Assembly (NCBI GenBank): GCA_002402165.1 | Contig: NVVI01000001.1 | Coordinates: 55,043-71,026 of the forward strand | DNA length: 15,984 nt | Direction of reading: 5' to 3' | Origin: Flavobacteriales bacterium | GTDB lineage: Bacteria; Bacteroidota; Bacteroidia; Flavobacteriales_E; Vicingaceae | Shown: piece by piece, positions 6,804 to 13,945 of the stretch | How the letters are laid out: each line of letters opens with the position of its first letter | How positions within the stretch are numbered: position 1 is the first letter of the stretch | Translations under genes and position numbers: made by a program | The notes under the pieces: model-generated | What the model was told of the DNA's origin: nothing | The model's database searches: none | What the model saw: the letters and a program-made list of their open reading frames with translations, nothing else

Positions 6804-7028
6804 ATGACTTTAGATCAACTAATAGAAAACGAATCGGGCATCATTAAACAAATAAATGATGAAAGTCTTGCTATACAATTACTCGCAATGGGATTTCTTA
6901 TAGGAGAAGAAGTTAAGCTAGAGAGAGTTGCTCCTCTAAACGACCCTATTTTAATAACTTCAGGAACAAATCACATTAGCATAAGAAAGATTGATGCTAA
7001 AAATATTGATATCGAAAAAATAAGGTAA
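6804..7028 (+). CDS. feoA: FeoA, ferrous iron transport accessory protein
   Basis: A 74-residue cytoplasmic SH3-like protein that supports FeoB-mediated Fe(II) uptake, probably by contacting FeoB. The FeoA landmarks are visible: an N-terminal I-K-Q-I segment, then LAIQLLAMGFLIGEEVKLER (about 22-41), where the L-x-x-M-G-F/L-x-x-G motif is diagnostic, then a strand with ITSGTNHISIRKIDA. It is the usual size for a stand-alone FeoA and is not fused to FeoB as in some Bacteroidota. The stop codon abuts the feoB start directly. A promoter and a 21-bp palindrome lie just upstream, suggesting iron-responsive repression of the whole unit. Confidence 0.93.
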   Translation: MTLDQLIENESGIIKQINDESLAIQLLAMGFLIGEEVKLERVAPLNDPILITSGTNHISIRKIDAKNIDIEKIR

Positions 7029-8969
7029 TTGTCCGAAAATACTTCTAAAAATATTATTCTAATTGGAAACCCTAACACAGGTAAAAGTTCACTTTTCAAC
7101 TCACTAACTGGATTAAATCAAAAAACAGGCAACTTCCCAGGCGTAACTGTCGATAAAAAAACAGGTGTTTTTTACATTGATCAAACAAAAGTAAAAATAA
7201 CTGATTTGCCAGGAACGTATAGCTTAAACCCTAATTCTGAAGACGAAAAAGTTGCTAAAAAACACATTGAAGAAGCCACTATAAATGACATAATAATTGT
7301 TGTTACTGATGCTACAAATCTTAAACGCAATTTATTACTATACACTCAAATTATTGATCAAGGAAAACAAGTTATCCTTGTTTTAAACATGATGGATCTC
7401 TTACAAAAAAACAAACACGAGATTGATATTACCAAATTATCTAAACTATTAAACTGCCCTATAATTCCTATTAATGCTAGAATTGGAAAAGGAATTGAAG
7501 AATTAAAATTTGCTATAAATAATTACAAAATTAAAAAGAACAATTTTATTGAGAACAATCACACAAGCAATCCTGTAGATGAAACAATGCTCAGGTTAAA
7601 TAAAATAAACCAAATTGTAATTGATTGTTTAACTAAAAATGGAGAAGACAAATCTTATCTTTTAACTAAGAAAATTGACAATATAATTACTCATAAATTT
7701 TATGGTTATTTAATATTTATAGGCATTCTGTTCTTTATTTTTCAAGCTATTTTTGCGTGGTCTGCATATCCTATGAATTTAATAGAAACTGGCTTTTTAT
7801 GGTTAAGCAACGTAGTTTCCAATGGCTTACCTAAAGGAGTATTAAATGATTTACTTGTAAATGGAATTATAGCTGGTTTAGGTGGAATAGTAATATTTAT
7901 TCCTCAAATTGCTATACTTTTTGCTCTTATTACCATTTTAGAAGATACTGGCTATATGGCTCGTGTTAGTTTTTTAATGGATAGAATTCTTAGGCAATTT
8001 GGGTTAAATGGAAAATCTATTATCCCTTTATTAAGTAGTACAGCTTGTGCCATTCCTGCAATTATGAGTGCAAGAACCATTAGTAATTATAAAGAACGGT
8101 TAATTACTATAATGGTAGCTCCATTAATTAGCTGCTCTGCAAGAATTCCTGTTTATACAATATTAATAGCACTTGTTGTTCCTCAAGATAGCTACTTTGG
8201 AATATTTAACATGCAAGGCTTATTAATAATGGGACTTTATTTATTAGGATTCGTAGCAGCCATTCTATCTGCCTGGGTAATGAAACTAATTATAAAATCA
8301 AAACAACAAAGCACATTTACATTAGAAATGCCTATTTATAGAGCTCCCAGATGGAGTAATATTGGCTTTGAAATTTTTAGTAAAGTAAAAATATTTTTAT
8401 TTGATGCTGGTAAAATCATCATTGCTATTTCAATTATTCTGTGGGTACTATCCTCTTATGGCCCTGATAAAAATTTTAAGAAAATAACTGATAAATATGC
8501 TACAGAATCTATTCAACAACAATATTCTAAGCAAGAAATCAATGCTTTTGTTGCAGCAGAAAAACTAGAAGCATCTTATGCTGGCATTATTGGGAAAACC
8601 ATTGAACCAGTCATTAGGCCATTAGGTTTTGATTGGAAAATTGGAATATCATTAGTTACTTCTTTCGCTGCAAGAGAAGTCTTTGTCGGAACAATGGCTA
8701 CGCTTTACAGTGTTGGCGATGAAAACAATACTAAATCCATTAGAGAAAAAATGATGACAGCAATAGATCATCAAACAGGAAAAAAAATATACACAAAAGC
8801 AACAACATTTTCGCTACTTATTTTCTATGTTTTTGCGATGCAATGTATGGCTACTTTAGCCATTGTTTATCGAGAAACAAACTCTATTAAATGGCCGATT
8901 ATTCAAGTAGTTTATATGGGAGCCTTAGCTTACATTTCTAGCTTTTTGGTTTATAATATATTTTCATAG
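7029..8969 (+). CDS. feoB: FeoB, ferrous iron transporter with GTPase domain
   Basis: The inner-membrane Fe(II) transporter, 646 residues, at the short end for the family. The N-terminal G domain shows G1 GNPNTGKS (13-20), G2 GVT (38-40), G3 DLPG (59-62), G4 NMMD (120-123, in place of NxxD's common NLID/NMMD forms) and a G5-like NAR (149-151). After a helical spacer (about 180-220) come the membrane segments and two gate repeats: LEDTGYMARVSFLMDR (304-319), STACAIPA with C340 (337-344), and SCSARIPVY with C369 (368-376). A late F-Y-V-F-A-M-Q-C segment also matches the family. Translation must begin at TTG (7029-7031), directly after the feoA stop, since no ATG precedes the G1 motif. It overlaps the next gene by 1 bp. 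No FeoC is present. Confidence 0.95.
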   Translation: MSENTSKNIILIGNPNTGKSSLFNSLTGLNQKTGNFPGVTVDKKTGVFYIDQTKVKITDLPGTYSLNPNSEDEKVAKKHIEEATINDIIIVVTDATNLKRNLLLYTQIIDQGKQVILVLNMMDLLQKNKHEIDITKLSKLLNCPIIPINARIGKGIEELKFAINNYKIKKNNFIENNHTSNPVDETMLRLNKINQIVIDCLTKNGEDKSYLLTKKIDNIITHKFYGYLIFIGILFFIFQAIFAWSAYPMNLIETGFLWLSNVVSNGLPKGVLNDLLVNGIIAGLGGIVIFIPQIAILFALITILEDTGYMARVSFLMDRILRQFGLNGKSIIPLLSSTACAIPAIMSARTISNYKERLITIMVAPLISCSARIPVYTILIALVVPQDSYFGIFNMQGLLIMGLYLLGFVAAILSAWVMKLIIKSKQQSTFTLEMPIYRAPRWSNIGFEIFSKVKIFLFDAGKIIIAISIILWVLSSYGPDKNFKKITDKYATESIQQQYSKQEINAFVAAEKLEASYAGIIGKTIEPVIRPLGFDWKIGISLVTSFAAREVFVGTMATLYSVGDENNTKSIREKMMTAIDHQTGKKIYTKATTFSLLIFYVFAMQCMATLAIVYRETNSIKWPIIQVVYMGALAYISSFLVYNIFS

Positions 8970-9580
8970 TGGAAATCGACTTTAAAATATTACAAAAACA
9001 TGTCCCACAAGAGAGTCTCCCAATACTTCAAAAATGGTTTTCCCAACGTCCTTTTGAATTAAGAATTCCAAAAAAAAGGATTACCAAATTTGGTGATTTT
9101 AGAGCTCCTACAAAACAATTCCCTAATCGTATTAGTGTAAATTCCAATCTAAATAAGTATGCTTTTTTAATTACTTTAACACATGAATTTGCTCACCTTT
9201 TAGTTTGGCTAAGTCATAAACATAAAGTAAAAGCACATGGTTTAGAATGGAAAACAGAGTTTACCACATTAATGAATGTTTTATTAACCAAAAAAATATT
9301 CCCACAACATCTAGACATTGTGTTACAAAAACATCTAAAAAATCCACCTGCTTCTTCAGCAAGAGATACCAATTTAATTAATGAACTTAAAAAATATGAC
9401 GCTCCAACTAATACCATCCCTTTGATTGAGGTTATGAAAGGAAGTTCCTTTATTTTAAATAACAAAAGAACCTTTATTAAAGGTGAGAGAAAGCTTACTC
9501 GCTTCTTATGTAAAGAAGTTTCAACAAAAAAAGAATACTTTATACATGGCGTAGCAGAAGTTGAACTTGTTGATAACTAA
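8969..9580 (+). CDS. SprT-like zinc metalloprotease-domain protein
   Basis: A 203-residue soluble protein of the SprT-like superfamily. HEFAH (72-76) is the HExxH zinc site with Glu73 as catalytic base. H90 in the following KAHGLEWK (88-95) is the expected third ligand, as in the HGxxWK/F motif of SprT/Spartan. The paired cysteines of the C-terminal zinc ribbon found in many members are absent, since only one Cys (about residue 185) is there, though the beta-rich tail GVAEVELV remains. The start is GTG at 8969, overlapping the feoB stop (TAGTG), so translation is probably coupled to FeoB. Database entries often call such proteins transcription elongation protein SprT, but no function is established here. 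A possible substrate or iron link is inference. Confidence 0.82.
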   Translation: MEIDFKILQKHVPQESLPILQKWFSQRPFELRIPKKRITKFGDFRAPTKQFPNRISVNSNLNKYAFLITLTHEFAHLLVWLSHKHKVKAHGLEWKTEFTTLMNVLLTKKIFPQHLDIVLQKHLKNPPASSARDTNLINELKKYDAPTNTIPLIEVMKGSSFILNNKRTFIKGERKLTRFLCKEVSTKKEYFIHGVAEVELVDN

Positions 9581-9585
9581 TCTTT

Positions 9586-9639
9586 ATTTTTTACTTCACT
9601 TCGGAGTGTCTTTTACTTAGCTTTGTTCGAGTAAAAAAT
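9586..9639. repeat. Long-range inverted repeat with nested hairpin between sprT-like gene and aminotransferase gene
   Basis: ATTTTTTACT (9586-9595) and AGTAAAAAAT (9630-9639) are perfect 10-bp inverted arms. Inside them is CACT-TCGG-AGTG (9597-9608) followed by TCTTTT. The inner hairpin could be a weak terminator for the feo unit; pairing of the outer arms would enclose the aminotransferase promoter candidate. Confidence 0.5.
9618..9625 (+). promoter_or_regulatory. -7 promoter element for aminotransferase-manC operon
   Basis: TAGCTTTG exactly matches TAnnTTTG and ends 20 nt before the ATG at 9646, giving a predicted leader of about 15 nt. No TTG is visible at the -33 position. Confidence 0.5.
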
Positions 9640-9645
9640 AAGAAA

Positions 9646-10935
9646 ATGAACACATCATTATTAGATCCCATCGTTAATCAAAGAGTTTCTGAAATGGCTA
9701 AAAAACTAGTTGGTTCAGAAATAATTAAGCTCGCTGGGGAGGTAAAGGAAAAAATAGTAAAAGGAGAAAAAATTTACAACTTAACCATTGGAGATTTTAA
9801 CCCTGAGTTATTTCCTATTCCTACTGAATTAAAAAACGAGATAATAAAAGCTTATCAAAATAATGAAACAAACTACCCTGCTGCTAATGGAATTTTAGAG
9901 TTAAGAGAATCTGTTTCTCACTATTTACACACTAGAGAAGGTTTAGAATATGAAGCTAATCAAGTCCTGATTTCTGGCGGAGCAAGACCTTTAATCTACG
10001 CTACTTATTTAACCATTCTAGATCCAGGAGACACTGTATTATTCCCTGTACCATCATGGAACAATAACCATTATTGCCACTTAACAGGGGCTAAACAAAT
10101 TATGATTGAAACTACTGCTGACACTAACTTTATGCCTACAGCAGCTGATTTAAAACCACACATTAGCGAAACTAATTTAATTGCTTTATGCTCTCCATTA
10201 AATCCTACAGGAACTGTTTTTACAGAGGAAGGGTTAAATGAAATATGTGATTTAATCTTAGAGGAAAATAAAAAAAGAGGTGATAGAAAAAAACCCGTTT
10301 ACTTAATGTTCGATCAAATTTACTGGGCTTTAACCCATGGAGAAACAAGACATTATGACCCTGTATCTATCAATCCTGACATGAAAAATTACACCATTTA
10401 CATTGATGGTATTTCTAAAGCATTTGCTGCAACAGGAGTGAGAGTTGGTTGGGCTTTTGGCCCAGAAAAACTTATTATGAAAATGAAAGCCATATTAAGC
10501 CATATTGGAGCTTGGTCTCCTAAAGCAGAACAAGTTGCTACTGCTAATTTTTTAAGCAATAATGATGCAATTGATGAATATTTATTTTCGTTTAAAAACG
10601 ATATTAGCAAACGCTTAAACACCTTACACCAAGGAATAACTTCTCTTAAAGAAGAAGGATTTAAGGTTGAATCAATCCCTCCTCAAGCAGCAATTTACCT
10701 CACAGTTAAATTTGATTTAACAGGAAAAACTACTGCCAATGGTAAACTTTTAGAATCCTCAACTGATGTCACTAAATATCTTTTGGATGAAGCTGGACTA
10801 GCAATTGTTCCATTTTACGCTTTTGGAGCTTCAAAAAAATCTCCTTGGTATAGGCTTTCTGTTGGCACTTCGGTTTATGAAGAAATTCCTGAATTATTTG
10901 AAAGATTAAAAAATGCTTTAAGTATGTTGAAGTAA
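9646..10935 (+). CDS. PLP-dependent class I/II (fold type I) aminotransferase
   Basis: Likely transfers an amino group between an amino acid and a 2-oxo acid; 429 residues, cytoplasmic. PLP-site features of aspartate-aminotransferase-fold enzymes are visible: SGGARP (110-115) for the phosphate site, the aromatic W138 stacking region, NPTGT (186-190) with the cofactor-contacting Asn, D223 in MFDQIY, and the Schiff-base lysine K258 in GISKAFAATGVRVGWA, with Arg266 downstream. A C-terminal Arg in WYRLSVG is the likely carboxylate binder. Length and motifs fit the aspartate/aromatic/alanine aminotransferase group, but substrate specificity cannot be read from this. It is probably cotranscribed with manC, 10 nt downstream, though no shared pathway is obvious. 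Confidence 0.88.
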   Translation: MNTSLLDPIVNQRVSEMAKKLVGSEIIKLAGEVKEKIVKGEKIYNLTIGDFNPELFPIPTELKNEIIKAYQNNETNYPAANGILELRESVSHYLHTREGLEYEANQVLISGGARPLIYATYLTILDPGDTVLFPVPSWNNNHYCHLTGAKQIMIETTADTNFMPTAADLKPHISETNLIALCSPLNPTGTVFTEEGLNEICDLILEENKKRGDRKKPVYLMFDQIYWALTHGETRHYDPVSINPDMKNYTIYIDGISKAFAATGVRVGWAFGPEKLIMKMKAILSHIGAWSPKAEQVATANFLSNNDAIDEYLFSFKNDISKRLNTLHQGITSLKEEGFKVESIPPQAAIYLTVKFDLTGKTTANGKLLESSTDVTKYLLDEAGLAIVPFYAFGASKKSPWYRLSVGTSVYEEIPELFERLKNALSMLK

Positions 10936-10945
10936 TTTAACAATT

Positions 10946-12025
10946 ATGAACACTGACAACTATTGCATAATAATGGCTGGTGGAATCGGAAGTCGATTTT
11001 GGCCAATGAGTAGGATCCAACATCCAAAACAATTTATAGATATTTTAGGGACAGGAGAAACTTTAATTCAGCAAACCTATAATAGGTTTAAAAAGATTTG
11101 CCCAGAAGAAAACATCTACATTGTTACCAATGAAATTTATAAAAATATTACCAAAGAGCAATTAACTGGCATAACAGATGAGCAAATAATTTGCGAGCCA
11201 ACAATGAGAAATACTGCTCCTTGTATTGCTTATGCCAATTATAAAATTGCAGCCAAAAACCCTAATGCAAATATTATTGTTGCTCCATCAGATCATTTGA
11301 TTTTAAAAGAAGATGAATTTGTTAGAGTAATGGAAATGGCACTAGAACACGCTTCAAAAACTGACTGTCTATTAACTTTAGGAATTACTCCTAGCCGTCC
11401 TGATACTGGCTATGGTTACATTCAATTTATAGAAGAAAACGATACGGAAATAAAGCAAGTAAAAACATTTACTGAAAAACCAGATCTAGAAACTGCCAAA
11501 CAATTTATTGCTAGCGGAGATTTTTGTTGGAATTCTGGCATGTTTATATGGAGTTTAAAAAGCATCCAAACAGCATTTGAAACCTTATTGCCCGAAATGG
11601 ACAATATTTTTAAAAATGGTTTAGGAAAATACAACACTTCAGAAGAATACGACTTTATACAAAAAGCGTATGTTACTTGCGAAAGCATTTCTATTGATTA
11701 TGGAATCATGGAAAAATCAGAAGATGTTTTTGTAATTAGTGCAAATATTGGCTGGTCAGATTTAGGCACTTGGGGTTCTATTTACACTCACTTGCCATTA
11801 GATAAAAACAACAATGCTGTAGTCGGTAAAAATGTAATGATGTATGATTCTGCAAACAATATTGTAAATGTACCTCAAGATAAATTGGTTGTTTTACAAG
11901 GACTGAAAGACTATATTATCGTTGAATCGGACAATATTTTACTGGTTTGTAAAAAAGAAGAAGAACAAAAAATCAAGCAATTTGTTGCTGATATCAAAGA
12001 AACTAAAGACAAAAAATTTTACTAA
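10946..12025 (+). CDS. manC: Mannose-1-phosphate guanylyltransferase (GDP-mannose synthesis)
   Basis: Converts mannose 1-phosphate and GTP to GDP-mannose, the donor for O-antigen, capsule and glycoprotein sugars (also the precursor of GDP-fucose). The nucleotidyltransferase signature sits at 11-30 (AGGIGSRFWPMSRIQHPKQF). It is followed by EPTMRNTAP (84-92), APSDH (113-117), RPDTGYGYI (151-159), FTEKPD (175-180), WNSGMF (195-200) and WSDLGTW (270-276), all in family order. The length of 359 residues indicates a single-domain enzyme lacking the C-terminal phosphomannose isomerase half of bifunctional ManC/AlgA. It follows the aminotransferase gene by 10 nt. Downstream is a palindromic repeat instead of a clear terminator. 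Confidence 0.94.
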   Translation: MNTDNYCIIMAGGIGSRFWPMSRIQHPKQFIDILGTGETLIQQTYNRFKKICPEENIYIVTNEIYKNITKEQLTGITDEQIICEPTMRNTAPCIAYANYKIAAKNPNANIIVAPSDHLILKEDEFVRVMEMALEHASKTDCLLTLGITPSRPDTGYGYIQFIEENDTEIKQVKTFTEKPDLETAKQFIASGDFCWNSGMFIWSLKSIQTAFETLLPEMDNIFKNGLGKYNTSEEYDFIQKAYVTCESISIDYGIMEKSEDVFVISANIGWSDLGTWGSIYTHLPLDKNNNAVVGKNVMMYDSANNIVNVPQDKLVVLQGLKDYIIVESDNILLVCKKEEEQKIKQFVADIKETKDKKFY

Positions 12026-12032
12026 ATCTATT

Positions 12033-12098
12033 CGTTATTCCGGATTTAATCTCGAATCTGTTTTAATTTAACAGATCCCGTAACAAGTGCGGGAATTA
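12033..12098. repeat. REP-like compound palindromic repeat upstream of tatC
   Basis: Two related half-elements face each other around a hairpin: ATCTGTT (12056-12062) and AACAGAT (12070-12076) are perfect arms with a 7-nt loop. The right half adds CCCG (12077-12080) paired with CGGG (12090-12093). The left half carries the diverged ATTCCGGA...CTCGAAT. The layout resembles dispersed REP-like intergenic palindromes in Bacteroidota and other bacteria. Confidence 0.6.
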
Positions 12099-12113
12099 TT
12101 TAACTCAAAACAT

Positions 12114-12121
12114 TACTTTTG
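12114..12121 (+). promoter_or_regulatory. -7 promoter element for tatC
   Basis: TACTTTTG is an exact TAnnTTTG match ending 10 nt before the ATG at 12132, predicting a leader of only about 5 nt. It also argues against a start at the GTG at 12087, which would lie upstream of this promoter. No -33 TTG found. Confidence 0.5.
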
Positions 12122-12131
12122 TTCCCAATTT

Positions 12132-12941
12132 ATGAGTAAAGAAGAAAATAAATCAGAAATGTCTTTTTTAGACCATCTTGAAGTATTAAGGTGGCATCTT
12201 GTTAGGTCTGCTATTGTTATTCTACTTTTTACAATCCTTGCTTTTATATTCAAATCCATTGTATTTGATACTATAATTTTAGCCCAAAAGGGCTCTGATT
12301 TTTGGACTTACCAATTGTTTTGTAAGTTCTCTCACCTAATTGGAAAAGGCGATGCACTATGTATGGACGATATGAACTTTAGTCTTATAAACATTACTAT
12401 GAGTGGGCAATTTACCATACACATTGTAACATCTTTGGTGGCTGGAATCGTTTTAGCTTTCCCATATCTCCTTTTCGAAATTTGGCGTTTTATTACCCCT
12501 GCGTTACAGAAAAAAGAAAAAAAATATGCACTTGGGTTAGTTTTCTCTGGTTCAATATTATTTACAATAGGAATTTTATTCGGTTATTATTTCGTTTCCC
12601 CTTTATCAGTTCAATTCTTAGGTAATTATACAGTTAGTAATCAGGTTCAAAATCAAATTACATTAAATTCATTTATTTCTACTGTTACCACAGTAACATT
12701 GGTTTGTGGGTTGGTTTTTCAATTGCCACTTATTGTATATTTCTTATCTAAATTAGGATTAATCACTCCTGAGTTTATGAAAAAATACAGAAAACATGCT
12801 ATTGTAACAACCCTTATTTTATCTGCTATTATTACTCCTCCAGACATTTCTAGTCAAATATTGTTAACTATACCTCTACTTATTTTATATGAGTTTAGTA
12901 TCATTATTTCTAAAGTAGTAGTTAAGAAGGCTGAAAAGTAA
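12132..12941 (+). CDS. tatC: TatC, twin-arginine protein translocase subunit
   Basis: The inner-membrane receptor of the Tat pathway, which binds twin-arginine signal peptides and exports folded proteins. The chosen ATG gives 269 residues starting MSKEENKSEMSFLDHLEVLR, matching the family's N-terminal motif (FLDHLEELR-like), where signal-peptide recognition occurs. Six hydrophobic segments follow (about 23-45, 95-118, 135-157, 180-206, 222-236, 241-262). FPYLLFEIWRFITPAL (110-125) contains the conserved Phe-Pro and the Glu of the E-x-W motif. SAIITPPDISSQ (231-242) is the conserved late motif. An extended GTG start at 12087 is possible in frame but would add 15 atypical residues and run into the palindromic repeat. 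TatA is not in the window. Confidence 0.95.
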   Translation: MSKEENKSEMSFLDHLEVLRWHLVRSAIVILLFTILAFIFKSIVFDTIILAQKGSDFWTYQLFCKFSHLIGKGDALCMDDMNFSLINITMSGQFTIHIVTSLVAGIVLAFPYLLFEIWRFITPALQKKEKKYALGLVFSGSILFTIGILFGYYFVSPLSVQFLGNYTVSNQVQNQITLNSFISTVTTVTLVCGLVFQLPLIVYFLSKLGLITPEFMKKYRKHAIVTTLILSAIITPPDISSQILLTIPLLILYEFSIIISKVVVKKAEK

Positions 12942-12968
12942 GAAAAATGTCAATTCTGAACAATATTT

Positions 12969-13127
12969 TGTCGTGCTGATCCTGTCGAAGTATATACAAA
13001 ATGAAGTGATGAATCATTTTGTTCTCGATACGCTTCGCACTCGAACTGACAATGATTTAACACAATAAATGATAAGATCGCTTCGTTAATTTTTTCTCAA
13101 AAACACTTCGACAAGCTCAGTGTGACA
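12969..13127. repeat. Cluster of REP-like intergenic repeats between tatC and lptB
   Basis: GTCGTGCTGATCCTGTCGAA starts at about 12970. Its reverse complement matches 16 of 21 bases of the element at 13106-13126 (CTTCGACAAGCTCAGTGTGA...), so the outer copies are inverted. A related unit (TCTCGATACGCTTCGCACTC at about 13023-13042) lies between. ACAAAATGA (12996-13004) and TCATTTTGT (13014-13022) form a perfect 9-bp inverted repeat. No ORF was found in this 213-nt gap. The CTTCGACAAGCTCAG-type unit is a dispersed repeat known from many Bacteroidota genomes. Confidence 0.68.
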
Positions 13128-13154
13128 AATAGATAAATTTATTACTTTTAACTT

Positions 13155-13886
13155 ATGATTTTAAGAGCAGAAAACATCGTAAAAAAATATGGAAAACGAA
13201 CTGTTGTCAAAGGTGTTTCCATAGAGGTAAAGCAAGGCGAAATTGTTGGTTTATTAGGGCCAAATGGAGCTGGAAAAACTACCTCATTTTATGCAATTGT
13301 TGGATTGGTGCAACCTAACGAAGGGAAAGTGTTTTTGGATGAAAAAGAGATTACCAAATTACCTATGTACAAAAGAGCCCAAATGGGAATTGGTTATTTA
13401 CCTCAAGAAGTTTCTGTTTTTAGAAAGCTAAGTGTTGAAGATAACATTGCAGCTATCTTAGAAATGATGGACATGACCAAAGAAGAGCAAAAAGATAGAT
13501 TGGAAGAATTAATTCAAGAATTTGGATTAAGTCAAGTTCGTAAGAACTTAGGACATAATTTAAGTGGTGGAGAGAAAAGAAGAACAGAAATTGCAAGAGC
13601 ATTAGCCTCTAACCCTAGCTTTATTTTGTTGGATGAACCATTTGCTGGTGTTGACCCTATTGCTGTAGAAGACATACAAACCATTGTTTCTAAGCTCAAA
13701 GAAAAAAACATTGGTATTTTAATTACCGATCATAATGTACAAGAAACCTTAAGCATTACTGATAGAGCTTACCTCCTATTTGAAGGTAGCATTTTAAAAG
13801 CTGGTACTGCAGAAGAACTTGCCGCTGATGAACAAGTACGCAGGGTTTATTTAGGGCAAAATTTTGAGTTGAGAAGGAAGGTTTAA
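13155..13886 (+). CDS. lptB: LptB, lipopolysaccharide export ABC ATPase
   Basis: The cytoplasmic ATPase of the LptB2FG complex, which extracts lipopolysaccharide from the inner membrane and drives it across the periplasm. Its 243 residues show Walker A GPNGAGKT (35-42), Q-loop [18 protein letters not shown] (80-97), signature [15 protein letters not shown] (136-150), Walker B FILLDEP (156-162), D-loop GVDP (165-168) and switch His193 in TDHNVQETL. The segment after the Q-loop and LSGGEKRR are hallmarks of LptB as opposed to branched-chain amino-acid transporter ATPases such as LivG. Length matches the family (about 240). The partner genes lptF, lptG, lptA and lptC are not in the window, which is usual in this phylum. 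A -7-like TACTTTTA (13143-13150) lies just before the ATG. Confidence 0.93.
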   Translation: MILRAENIVKKYGKRTVVKGVSIEVKQGEIVGLLGPNGAGKTTSFYAIVGLVQPNEGKVFLDEKEITKLPMYKRAQMGIGYLPQEVSVFRKLSVEDNIAAILEMMDMTKEEQKDRLEELIQEFGLSQVRKNLGHNLSGGEKRRTEIARALASNPSFILLDEPFAGVDPIAVEDIQTIVSKLKEKNIGILITDHNVQETLSITDRAYLLFEGSILKAGTAEELAADEQVRRVYLGQNFELRRKV

Positions 13887-13908
13887 TAAAATGCATATGC
13901 ACTTTATT
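13885..13908. promoter_or_regulatory. 24-bp near-perfect palindrome overlapping the lptB stop
   Basis: AATAAA-A-TGCATATGCA-C-TTTATT is symmetric apart from one A:C pair. The TGCATATGCA core (13892-13901) is a perfect 10-bp palindrome. It may be a weak lptB terminator or an operator for the gene at 13946, 37 nt downstream. Without a GC-rich stem or long T-run, a protein-binding site is at least as likely. Confidence 0.45.
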
Positions 13909-13945
13909 CACTTGTTATAGGTGATTGACAACTTAACAAATAGAC

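Noticed and set aside
12087..12131. In-frame GTG extension of tatC by 15 residues
   Set aside because: It overlaps the palindromic repeat, lies upstream of the TACTTTTG promoter element, and the added residues do not look like a TatC N-terminus; the ATG at 12132 gives the family's usual start.
12942..13154. Possible CRISPR array or small RNA gene in the tatC-lptB gap
   Set aside because: The repeat units are few, diverged, in mixed orientation and without regular spacers, so a CRISPR array is excluded; nothing specifically indicates an sRNA promoter.
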